Shown here: positions 1 to 4,384 of the stretch, one piece after another | How the letters are laid out: the number at the start of each line of letters is the position of its first letter | Numbering within the stretch: position 1 is the first letter of the stretch | Source: an uncultured Methylobacteriaceae bacterium | GTDB taxonomy: Bacteria > Pseudomonadota > Alphaproteobacteria > Rhizobiales > Beijerinckiaceae | DNA: 6,173 nucleotides | Direction of reading: 5' to 3' | Assembly: GCA_937872715.1 (NCBI GenBank) | Contig: CALMTJ010000394.1 | Span: 1-6,173 of the forward strand | Translations under genes and position numbers: made by a program | Notes under the pieces: generated by a model | Database searches by the model: none | What the model was told of the DNA's origin: nothing | What the model saw: only the letters and a program-made list of their open reading frames with translations

Positions 1-162
1 ACGGGCGGGAACGCGTTCTACGTCTGCGAGATGCTCGACCACCACGGCTCCCACAGCCGGGTTCGGCCACGTCCGGCCGAGGGAGCGGCGCCCGATCGCG
101 AGCGCGAGCCGCATGAAGCGGCCATCCTCGCTTGCCGTCGAGGGAGGGTCGGCGGCGCTCAC
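1..162 (-). CDS. ribD: RibD N-terminus (riboflavin deaminase/reductase), partial at left edge
   Basis: Only the first 54 codons lie in the window. RibD is normally bifunctional: an N-terminal zinc-dependent pyrimidine deaminase and a C-terminal reductase that carry out two early steps of riboflavin synthesis in the cytoplasm. The sequence RFMRLALAIGRRSLGRTW followed by PNPAVGAVVV (residues 15-42) is the characteristic start of the deaminase domain; the zinc-binding HAE and PCxxxGxxPPC motifs would lie beyond the edge. I chose the GTG at 162-160 over the ATG at 114-112. It lets the short leader ending SEDGRF precede the conserved MRLAL, and its GTGA overlaps the nrdR stop by 4 nt, a typical sign of translational coupling. 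A GGA lies about 7 nt upstream. Residues 43-54 (EHLADVERVPAR) do not clearly match the RibD sequences I remember, although inserts at this place occur in alphaproteobacteria. Whether the gene is intact cannot be judged from this window. Confidence 0.85.
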   Translation of the reverse strand, partial: MSAADPPSTASEDGRFMRLALAIGRRSLGRTWPNPAVGAVVVEHLADVERVPAR

Positions 163-662
163 GGCTCCGTCCGGCCGGCGGGCCGCTCCGGTTCGGCCGC
201 CCCCTCCGGGGAGACCGTCTCCTCGTGAAGCCGGCCGACCAGTTCCTCGAAGTCGCGGGCTTCCCGAAAACCCCGGTAGACGGAGGCGAACCGGACATAG
301 GCGACGCCGTCCAGGACCTTGAGCGCGTCCATCACGAGCTCGCCGACCGTCTCGGAGGCGATCTCCGCCTCGCCCGCGCTCTCGAGCCGGCGGACGATGC
401 CGCTGATCAGCCGCTCGACCCTCTCGGGAGCGACCGGCCGCTTGCGGAGCGCGACCGAGATCGAGCGCTGCAGCTTGTCGCGATCGAACGGCACCCGCCT
501 GCCCGAGCGCTTGACGACGGTCAGGTCGCGGAGCTGCACCCGTTCGAAGGTGGTGAATCGGCCTCCGCAATCGGGGCACACCCGCCGGCGCCGGATCGCG
601 TCCTCCGTCGGACGCGAATCCTTCACCTGCGTGTCGGGCGAGCCGCAATAGGGGCAGCGCAT
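159..662 (-). CDS. nrdR: Transcriptional repressor NrdR of ribonucleotide reductase genes
   Basis: NrdR senses ATP/dATP through an ATP-cone domain and represses nrd (ribonucleotide reductase) operons by binding NrdR boxes, so it links dNTP level to dNTP synthesis. The 167-residue protein starts MRCPYCGS and has a zinc ribbon with cysteines C3, C6, C29 and C32, followed by the hallmark GGRFTTFERV (33-42). The ATP-cone spans about residues 46-136 and includes VVKRSGRRVPFDRDKL, LRKRPV (72-77) and the conserved AYVRFASVYRGF (121-132). The segment between the cysteine pairs is two residues shorter than in E. coli NrdR as I remember it. The C-terminal tail from about residue 147, rich in Glu, Pro and Arg, makes it longer than the usual 150-160 residues. 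The ATG is fixed by the zinc ribbon. It lies 9 bp after the PIN-toxin stop and has no clear Shine-Dalgarno sequence, so translation may be coupled to the toxin gene. Its TGA overlaps the ribD start. Confidence 0.97.
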   Translation of the reverse strand: MRCPYCGSPDTQVKDSRPTEDAIRRRRVCPDCGGRFTTFERVQLRDLTVVKRSGRRVPFDRDKLQRSISVALRKRPVAPERVERLISGIVRRLESAGEAEIASETVGELVMDALKVLDGVAYVRFASVYRGFREARDFEELVGRLHEETVSPEGAAEPERPAGRTEP

Positions 663-671
663 CGCGGATCG

Positions 672-1127
672 TCACACGGTATCTGGGGCGGGCTCTGCCG
701 CGAGGCAGGACAGCAGGTTGGCGGTCGACCAAGACGGCCAGCCGGTCCCAGCGAAATCGCGGTCATGCGACCAGATATCGGCGCTCAGCAGCCAGGCTAG
801 CGCCAAGAGATGGGCGTCGTCCGTGCTGCCGTTGCGGGAGGCGACGGCGTTTTGGAGACATGCGGCGGCTTTCGGCAGATCCGTTCGGTAGTCGCCGTCA
901 GGGATAATATCGATCTGCTGTAGATAGATCGCGGCGAGGAGGCGCTCCTCCGAGCCGTCTTGCGTGAGACGGGTTACGACGGTCACCGCCTCATCGGCTG
1001 CGCGCGCGCTCGTGACGAGACGAACGCGGGATGCCGCGACATTCACGGCCGGGCCTGTCTTGCGTCCCATCACGGCGCTGACGACGATGTTCGCGTCGAC
1101 GATCACGCTCGTGGACGGCTGCCGCAC
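672..1127 (-). CDS. PIN-domain ribonuclease toxin, VapC-like
   Basis: This 151-residue protein is a PIN-domain protein of VapC-toxin size and layout. Such toxins are Mg2+-dependent endoribonucleases that cleave RNA (often tRNA or rRNA) when freed from their antitoxin. The expected acidic residues are present: D11 in VIVDANIVVSA, E46 in AADEAV, D103/D104 in STDDAHLLALA, and D122/D124 in IWSHDRDF. The C-terminal SHDRDFAGTGWPSWSTANLL resembles the 'DRDF-GTG-W-T' ending common in chromosomal PIN proteins. The start is a GTG at 1127-1125, 5 bp after the antitoxin stop, with no strong Shine-Dalgarno sequence, which suggests coupled translation. An internal GTG (V8) is an alternative start but would remove little of the fold. 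Parts of the gene, around 900-930, are visibly less GC-rich than glyA or nrdR, which fits transfer. The RNA target cannot be read from the sequence. It could instead be a PIN nuclease with no toxic role, but the adjacent antitoxin-like gene makes that less likely. Confidence 0.85.
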   Translation of the reverse strand: MRQPSTSVIVDANIVVSAVMGRKTGPAVNVAASRVRLVTSARAADEAVTVVTRLTQDGSEERLLAAIYLQQIDIIPDGDYRTDLPKAAACLQNAVASRNGSTDDAHLLALAWLLSADIWSHDRDFAGTGWPSWSTANLLSCLAAEPAPDTV

Positions 1128-1132
1128 CGACG

Positions 1133-1369
1133 TTAATCGGGATCGTACCCGAGCAACGCGACGATCCTGGCCTTCTCCTCGGGAGAACGTCGCTTGGCCA
1201 GATCAGCCGCGCGCTCCGCAAGCCACTGAAGCTGGGCGAGACGATCCGATTGCGGCACCAGCGTCGCGATGATCTTTCCGCCGCTCGTCACCGGAGTCGG
1301 GTGGCGAAGCGCTTGGATCTTCTCGGCGGATATGCGCTGAAGGTCGCGCATCGTAATGGCATCGCTCAC
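1133..1369 (-). CDS. Phd/YefM-like antitoxin, partner of the PIN toxin
   Basis: This small 78-residue protein lies directly upstream of the PIN toxin gene (5 bp gap) and is probably its antitoxin and autorepressor. Residues 4-40 (AITMRDLQRISAEKIQAL, then PTPVTSGGKIIATLVP) match the N-terminal DNA-binding and dimerisation fold of Phd/YefM-type antitoxins, which commonly read 'ITVRDLQR-S-I---PTPV-S-G---A-L-P'. The C-terminal half, residues 43-74, is charged and helical-looking, as expected for the toxin-wrapping tail. I chose the GTG at 1369-1367 because AGGA (1377-1380) sits 7 nt upstream; an internal ATG (M7) would cut into the conserved strand. A perfect palindrome lies just upstream of this ribosome-binding site and is the likely operator. 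The reading frame stays open far upstream through the antisense-free frame of glyA, but that is GC-rich shadow and not an N-terminal extension. The family assignment rests on pattern recognition rather than a profile search. Confidence 0.8.
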   Translation of the reverse strand: MSDAITMRDLQRISAEKIQALRHPTPVTSGGKIIATLVPQSDRLAQLQWLAERAADLAKRRSPEEKARIVALLGYDPD

Positions 1370-1376
1370 GTCGCTG

Positions 1377-1380
1377 TCCT
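1377..1380 (-). promoter_or_regulatory. Ribosome binding site deciding the antitoxin GTG start
   Basis: The minus strand reads AGGA, then 7 nt, then GTG. This is the best Shine-Dalgarno match near the antitoxin start and favours GTG at 1369 over the internal ATG six codons later. Confidence 0.55.
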
Positions 1381-1382
1381 GA

Positions 1383-1402
1383 TTACATACCCAGGTATGT
1401 AA
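1383..1402. promoter_or_regulatory. Perfect palindromic operator of the toxin-antitoxin pair
   Basis: TTACATACC (1383-1391) and GGTATGTAA (1394-1402) are exact reverse complements separated by CA. The 20-bp site is AT-rich within a roughly 70 percent GC neighbourhood and ends 13 bp before the antitoxin GTG. Type II antitoxins usually bind such inverted repeats in their own promoter, and the site overlaps the candidate -10 box. Binding by this antitoxin is inferred. Confidence 0.75.
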
Positions 1403-1424
1403 GAGTAGCCGAGCCTTCGAGCAA
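1396..1424 (-). promoter_or_regulatory. Candidate sigma70-type promoter for the toxin-antitoxin genes
   Basis: On the minus strand, TTGCTC (1419-1424) is followed after exactly 17 bp by TACATA (1396-1401). Each hexamer matches only about three consensus positions, but the spacing, the location in the glyA-antitoxin gap, and the overlap of the -10 with the palindromic operator support it. Read-through from glyA is also possible because I see no intrinsic terminator after glyA. Confidence 0.4.
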
Positions 1425-1434
1425 GCCGCTCCGT

Positions 1435-2748
1435 TCACCCGTACACCGGGAACCGCCGCGTCAGCTCGCGGGCCTTCTCGCTCACGCTCGCCTCGACGGC
1501 CCCGTTGCCGCCATCGCCGTTCGACGCCAGCCCGTCCAGCACCTCGACGATCATGGCGCCGACGTGCCGGAACTCGGCCGCGCCGAACCCGCGGGTCGTG
1601 CAGGCGGGCGAGCCGAGCCGGATGCCGGAGGTCACCATGGGCTTCTCGGGGTCGAACGGGATGCCGTTCTTGTTGGTCGTGAGGTGGGCGCGGCCGAGCG
1701 AGGCCTCGGCGGCCTTGCCGGTGATCTTCCGCGAGCGGAGGTCGACCAGCATCAGGTGGTTGTCCGTCCCGCCCGCCACGATCTTCAGACCGGCGCCCGA
1801 GAGCTGGTCGGCGAGCGCGCGCGCGTTCTCGACCACGGCCCGCGCGTAGAGCTTGAAGTCCGGCCGGAGCGCCTCGCCGAAGGCCACCGCCTTCGCGGCG
1901 ATCACGTGCATCAGCGGCCCGCCCTGCAGGCCCGGGAAGATCGCCGAATTGAACTTCTTCGCGAGATCCTCCTCGTTCGTCAGGATCATGCCGCCGCGCG
2001 GACCTCGCAGGGTCTTGTGCGTGGTTGTGGTCGCGACATGGGCGTGCGGGAAAGGCGAGGGATGAGACCCGCCGGCCACGAGCCCGGCGAAATGCGCCAT
2101 GTCGACCATGAAGAAGGCGCCGACCTCGTCGGCGATCTCGCGGAAGCGCGCGAAGTCCCAATGCCGCGAATAGGCGGAGCCGCCGGCCACGATGACCTTC
2201 GGGCGGTGTTCGGCCGCGAGGCGCGCGACCTCCTCCATGTCGATCAGCTCGTCCTCCGGCCGCACCCGGTAGGAGACGACGTTGAACCATTTGCCGGACA
2301 TGTTGACGGGCGCGCCGTGCGTCAGGTGCCCGCCGCAGGCGAGGTCGAGCCCCATGAAGGTGTCGCCCGGCTTCATCAGCGCCATGAACACGGCCTGGTT
2401 GGCCTGGGAGCCGGAATTCGGCTGGACATTGGCGAAGCGGCATTCGAACAGCCGGCACGCCCGCTCGATCGCGAGGTTCTCGGCCATGTCTACGAACTGG
2501 CAGCCCCCGTAATAGCGCCGGCCCGGATAGCCCTCCGCGTATTTGTTGGTCATCACGGAGCCTTGCGCCTCGAGCACGGCCCGGGACACGATGTTCTCCG
2601 AGGCGATCAGCTCGATCTCGTCCCGCCCAAGCTCAAGCTCGACGGCGCGCGCGATCTCGGGATCGCCATCCGCCAGGGAGGCGGAGAAGAAGCTGTTCGA
2701 CAGCTGGTAGCCGAACGAGGGAAGCGGGGTGGCGGGGCTGGCGCTCAT
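1435..2748 (-). CDS. glyA: Serine hydroxymethyltransferase
   Basis: GlyA is a cytoplasmic PLP enzyme that interconverts serine plus tetrahydrofolate with glycine plus 5,10-methylene-tetrahydrofolate. It is the main source of one-carbon units and, in serine-cycle methylotrophs, a key assimilation step. The 437-residue protein is full length, slightly longer than E. coli GlyA through an N-terminal extension ending SNSFFSASLADGDPEI, typical of alphaproteobacterial versions. Landmarks are ELIASENIVS (46-55), NKYAEGYPGRRYYGGC (68-83), NSGSQAN (111-117), MVDMAHFAGLVAGG (214-227, with D216 expected to contact the pyridine nitrogen and H219 to stack on PLP), TTTTHKTLRGPRGG (240-253) with the PLP lysine K245, and SGIRLGSPA (374-382) with the carboxylate-binding R377. 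The ATG at 2748 lacks a strong Shine-Dalgarno sequence. It is the first gene of the minus-strand run, and its upstream leader has several hairpins. Confidence 0.98.
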   Translation of the reverse strand: MSASPATPLPSFGYQLSNSFFSASLADGDPEIARAVELELGRDEIELIASENIVSRAVLEAQGSVMTNKYAEGYPGRRYYGGCQFVDMAENLAIERACRLFECRFANVQPNSGSQANQAVFMALMKPGDTFMGLDLACGGHLTHGAPVNMSGKWFNVVSYRVRPEDELIDMEEVARLAAEHRPKVIVAGGSAYSRHWDFARFREIADEVGAFFMVDMAHFAGLVAGGSHPSPFPHAHVATTTTHKTLRGPRGGMILTNEEDLAKKFNSAIFPGLQGGPLMHVIAAKAVAFGEALRPDFKLYARAVVENARALADQLSGAGLKIVAGGTDNHLMLVDLRSRKITGKAAEASLGRAHLTTNKNGIPFDPEKPMVTSGIRLGSPACTTRGFGAAEFRHVGAMIVEVLDGLASNGDGGNGAVEASVSEKARELTRRFPVYG

Positions 2749-2786
2749 GGTGGTCTCGTCGGGGTGGCACGGGCCGTCGGGAACGC

Positions 2787-2891
2787 CGGGGCACCCTGCC
2801 CCGCCGAGGCCGAGGCTCAGGGGAGGTCGGCACCGCCGCTTCGGTTATCACGACGGCTCCCGTCGCGCCATCGACGGCCCGGAAAGGGCCG
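2787..2891 (-). promoter_or_regulatory. Structured glyA leader with three hairpins
   Basis: Three short perfect inverted repeats follow one another upstream of glyA: 2875-2891 (CGGCCC/GGGCCG, 5-nt loop), 2851-2865 (CGACGG/CCGTCG, 3-nt loop) and 2787-2803 (CGGGGCA/TGCCCCG, 3-nt loop). None is followed by a T-run, so they are not obvious intrinsic terminators. I do not recognise a glycine, tetrahydrofolate, SAM or SAH riboswitch. I could not identify a convincing promoter in 2749-2910. At this GC content such hairpins can arise by chance. Confidence 0.3.
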
Positions 2892-2910
2892 AGATTCGGG
2901 ATCTTCCCGC

Positions 2911-2993
2911 GTCATCGCGAGCGGAGCGAAGCGACCCAGTGCCGGCCCGGGCGGGTCTGGGTTGCTTCGTCGGCTGCGCCTCCTCGCAATGAC
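2911..2993. repeat. Dispersed palindromic repeat (GTCATTGCGAG type), 83 bp
   Basis: The left arm, 2911-2939, begins GTCATCGCGAGCGGAGCGAA and ends GCGACCCAG. The right arm, 2957-2993, read on the minus strand, begins GTCATTGCGAGGAGGCGCAG and ends GAAGCAACCCAG. The arms pair at both ends, but the right arm carries 8 extra nt, giving an internal bulge. The loop contains a GCCCGGGC palindrome. From memory, elements with GTCATTGCGAG ends are abundant intergenic repeats in Hyphomicrobiales and other alphaproteobacteria. It lies 6 bp after the stop of the minus-strand oxidoreductase gene, so it could form its 3' transcript stem, though no U-run follows. Confidence 0.8.
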
Positions 2994-2999
2994 GCTGCT

Positions 3000-4013
3000 C
3001 TACCCGTCGCGAACGACCGGATTTCGGCGCGACGCGAGCGCGGCCCCGGAGCGCTCCAGCACTTGCAGCACCCGCAATCCCTCCTCCCCGTCCGTGAGGG
3101 GCCGTTCACCGGACGCGACGCAGTGCAGAAAATGGAGGCACTCGGCCCGGAGCGGCTCGCCGGGCTCGACCGGGATGCGGTAGGGCTCTCCCCTCTCGGC
3201 CCGCGGCGCGTCGTCCTGCCCCGCCAAGGACCAGGGCTGGACGGAGAGCTTGCTGTCCCAGGGCTCGCGGTCGTCGAAGACCGCCATGGCGTCCGTGCCG
3301 ACGACGACGAGCTTCTGCTCCTTGAACGGGTGCAGCCACGACACCCGGATGTCGGCGGCGAGGCCGCCCGGGAAGCCGAGCGCGACGGACGCCGTGTCGG
3401 CGATCGCCGGATGGGTGTGGAACCCGCCGCTCGCCGAGACCCGTTCCGGCTCGGTGCCAGCCAAAGCCAGGATCATGGAAACGTCGTGCGGGGCGAGGGC
3501 CCAGAGCGCGTCCTCCTCCCGCCGCACGCGGCCGAGATCGAGACGCGTCGACACGACGGACAGGAGGCGCCCGAGCCGACCCGCCACGGCCAGGCCGAGC
3601 AGCGCCCCGAAGGCCGGGTGGTAGCGCAGGATGTGGCCGACCATCAGCCGGCGGTCGCGGGCGGCCGCGATCCCGCACAATTCCTCACCGTCCGCGACGG
3701 TCATGGCGAGCGGCTTCTCCACGAAGAGGTGCTTCCCGGCCTCCAGCGCCCGGCGGCCGAGCGGCAGGTTCCGGGAGGGCGGCAGCGCGAAGACGAGCGC
3801 GTCGATGCCGGGACTCGCGAGCGCCTCGGCGAAGGTCAGGACCGGGGCGCCCCAGGGCGCGGCCGCCGCCCGGGCCGCCTCCGCATCCAGGTCGACGATG
3901 CCCGCCAGCGCTCCGAGCTCGCCGTAGACGCGGACATGGTTGCGGCCCCACCGGCCCGCGCCGACCACCGCGACGCGGGGGTAGCGGACGTCTCGCTCCG
4001 TCTTCTCAGACAC
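3000..4013 (-). CDS. Gfo/Idh/MocA-family NAD(P)-dependent oxidoreductase
   Basis: This predicted cytoplasmic dehydrogenase has 337 residues, normal for the family. The N-terminal Rossmann domain has VAVVGAGRWGRNH (14-26) with the G18-x-G20-x-x-G23 dinucleotide motif, acidic D41 at the end of strand 2 (suggesting NAD preference), and the family hallmark VEKPLA (98-103) with K100. The C-terminal domain holds ALWALAPHDVSMIL (169-182), in which H176 and D177 fit the catalytic position. The RLDLGRVRREEDALWALAPHD region resembles sugar-nucleotide members that oxidise or reduce UDP-linked amino sugars in polysaccharide synthesis, but the substrate is not provable here. The helix segment PPSRNLPLGRRAL lacks the usual 'TPxxTH' histidine. 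I chose the GTG at 4013 because GGAAG lies 9 nt upstream and the Rossmann strand starts soon after; the open frame upstream runs into a repeat. No partner gene is adjacent: it is divergent from the ABC-F gene and separated from glyA by a repeat. Confidence 0.9.
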   Translation of the reverse strand: MSEKTERDVRYPRVAVVGAGRWGRNHVRVYGELGALAGIVDLDAEAARAAAAPWGAPVLTFAEALASPGIDALVFALPPSRNLPLGRRALEAGKHLFVEKPLAMTVADGEELCGIAAARDRRLMVGHILRYHPAFGALLGLAVAGRLGRLLSVVSTRLDLGRVRREEDALWALAPHDVSMILALAGTEPERVSASGGFHTHPAIADTASVALGFPGGLAADIRVSWLHPFKEQKLVVVGTDAMAVFDDREPWDSKLSVQPWSLAGQDDAPRAERGEPYRIPVEPGEPLRAECLHFLHCVASGERPLTDGEEGLRVLQVLERSGAALASRRNPVVRDG

Positions 4014-4040
4014 GGTGATGGTCTTCCGAAAAGAAAGACA

Positions 4041-4046
4041 CCTATA
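4041..4046 (-). promoter_or_regulatory. Candidate -10 box for the oxidoreductase gene
   Basis: The minus strand reads TATAGG here, 27 bp before the GTG start, in the short AT-richer stretch 4026-4050. No good -35 hexamer at 16-18 bp spacing is visible, since that position falls just outside the cloverleaf repeat. Weak call based on position and composition only. Confidence 0.25.
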
Positions 4047-4073
4047 GGATGCCGGCCGACACGGAACTTCGGT

Positions 4074-4172
4074 CCTCATCGCTGAGGTGCCGACCGAAGG
4101 TCGGCCTCGAAGGACGCACCACGCTCGTGCGTGCTTCGAGGGCCGGCTCAGGCCGGCCACCTCAGCATGAGG
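4074..4172. repeat. 99-bp cloverleaf-like palindromic repeat with four stems
   Basis: The outer stem pairs CCTCATCGCTGAGGTG (4074-4089) with CACCTCAGCATGAGG (4158-4172), leaving a single bulged C. Inside are two side hairpins, CCGACC/GGTCGG (4090-4104, 3-nt loop) and GCCGGC/GCCGGC (4142-4157, loop TCAG). Between them a central stem pairs CCTCGAAG (4105-4112) with CTTCGAGG (4134-4141) and continues as ACGCAC/GTGCGT (4114-4119 with 4127-4132). Almost every base is in a stem. CCTCAT...ATGAGG elements with a CTTCGAG core are, as I recall, common dispersed repeats in Hyphomicrobiales. It sits between two divergent genes, so it is not an ordinary terminator. Confidence 0.85.
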
Positions 4173-4384
4173 AGGTGGTTAGGTCCCAAGAGTTTTAACG
4201 TCTCGGCTCGTGCGGGTCGAGCCGACCGCCGGGTGATCCGTCAGTTCAGATCACTGGTCGGCTTCCCAGTGCGGCTGCGGGACGCGCGGCGCGCGCCGGT
4301 GATGCCGTCGTGGCAATCCGAGCCGCGGCAGCTATCGGACGATCCAGCCTTGCCTCCCGGCCCCCGCCACCCCACAACCGGCCC
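4173..4384. other. Non-coding upstream region of the ABC-F gene
   Basis: This is the rest of the 371-bp divergent gap. I see no convincing gene in it. It contains a 7-bp hairpin, CGGCTCG/CGAGCCG (4204-4224), an overlapping alternative, GGTCG/CGACC (4215-4227), that cannot form at the same time, and an exact inverted repeat, GTGATC-N10-GATCAC (4233-4254). The last 30 bases before the ABC-F start are C-rich without a Shine-Dalgarno sequence. No promoter could be identified with confidence. Confidence 0.5.

Noticed and set aside
132..800. Plus-strand open frame of 222 codons opposite nrdR
   Set aside because: Antisense to the unmistakable NrdR protein and crosses the nrdR-toxin boundary; no recognisable content.
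1383..1402. The palindrome as an NrdR box
   Set aside because: NrdR boxes resemble ACACAATATATTG-type sequences and occur in pairs at nrd promoters; this site is a single exact palindrome of different sequence next to an antitoxin gene.
1370..2458. Long N-terminal extension of the antitoxin frame into glyA
   Set aside because: The upstream part is an Arg/Gly/Ala-rich out-of-frame reading of glyA; the GTG with AGGA at 1377-1380 gives an antitoxin of normal size.
2787..2891. Known riboswitch (glycine, tetrahydrofolate, SAM or SAH) before glyA
   Set aside because: I could not match the conserved core of any of these; only simple GC-rich hairpins are visible.
2911..2993. Intrinsic terminator shared by the oxidoreductase and glyA regions
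   Set aside because: No T-run follows either side of the stem, and the sequence matches a dispersed repeat type; a 3'-end role is possible but not shown.
1564..3183. Long plus-strand open frame (539 codons) opposite glyA and its leader
   Set aside because: It is antisense to a clearly conserved glyA, its translation is low-complexity Arg/Gly/Ala/Val/Glu-rich without any recognisable domain, and it runs through the palindromic repeat. High GC explains the lack of stops.
3063..4085. Plus-strand open frame of 340 codons opposite the oxidoreductase
   Set aside because: Shadow of the conserved Gfo/Idh/MocA gene; no domains and no plausible start context.
4014..4160. Earlier start of the oxidoreductase at 4160 or at the ATG near 4079
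   Set aside because: The extra residues are encoded by the cloverleaf repeat and have no family similarity; the GTG at 4013 has an upstream GGAAG and sits just before the Rossmann strand.
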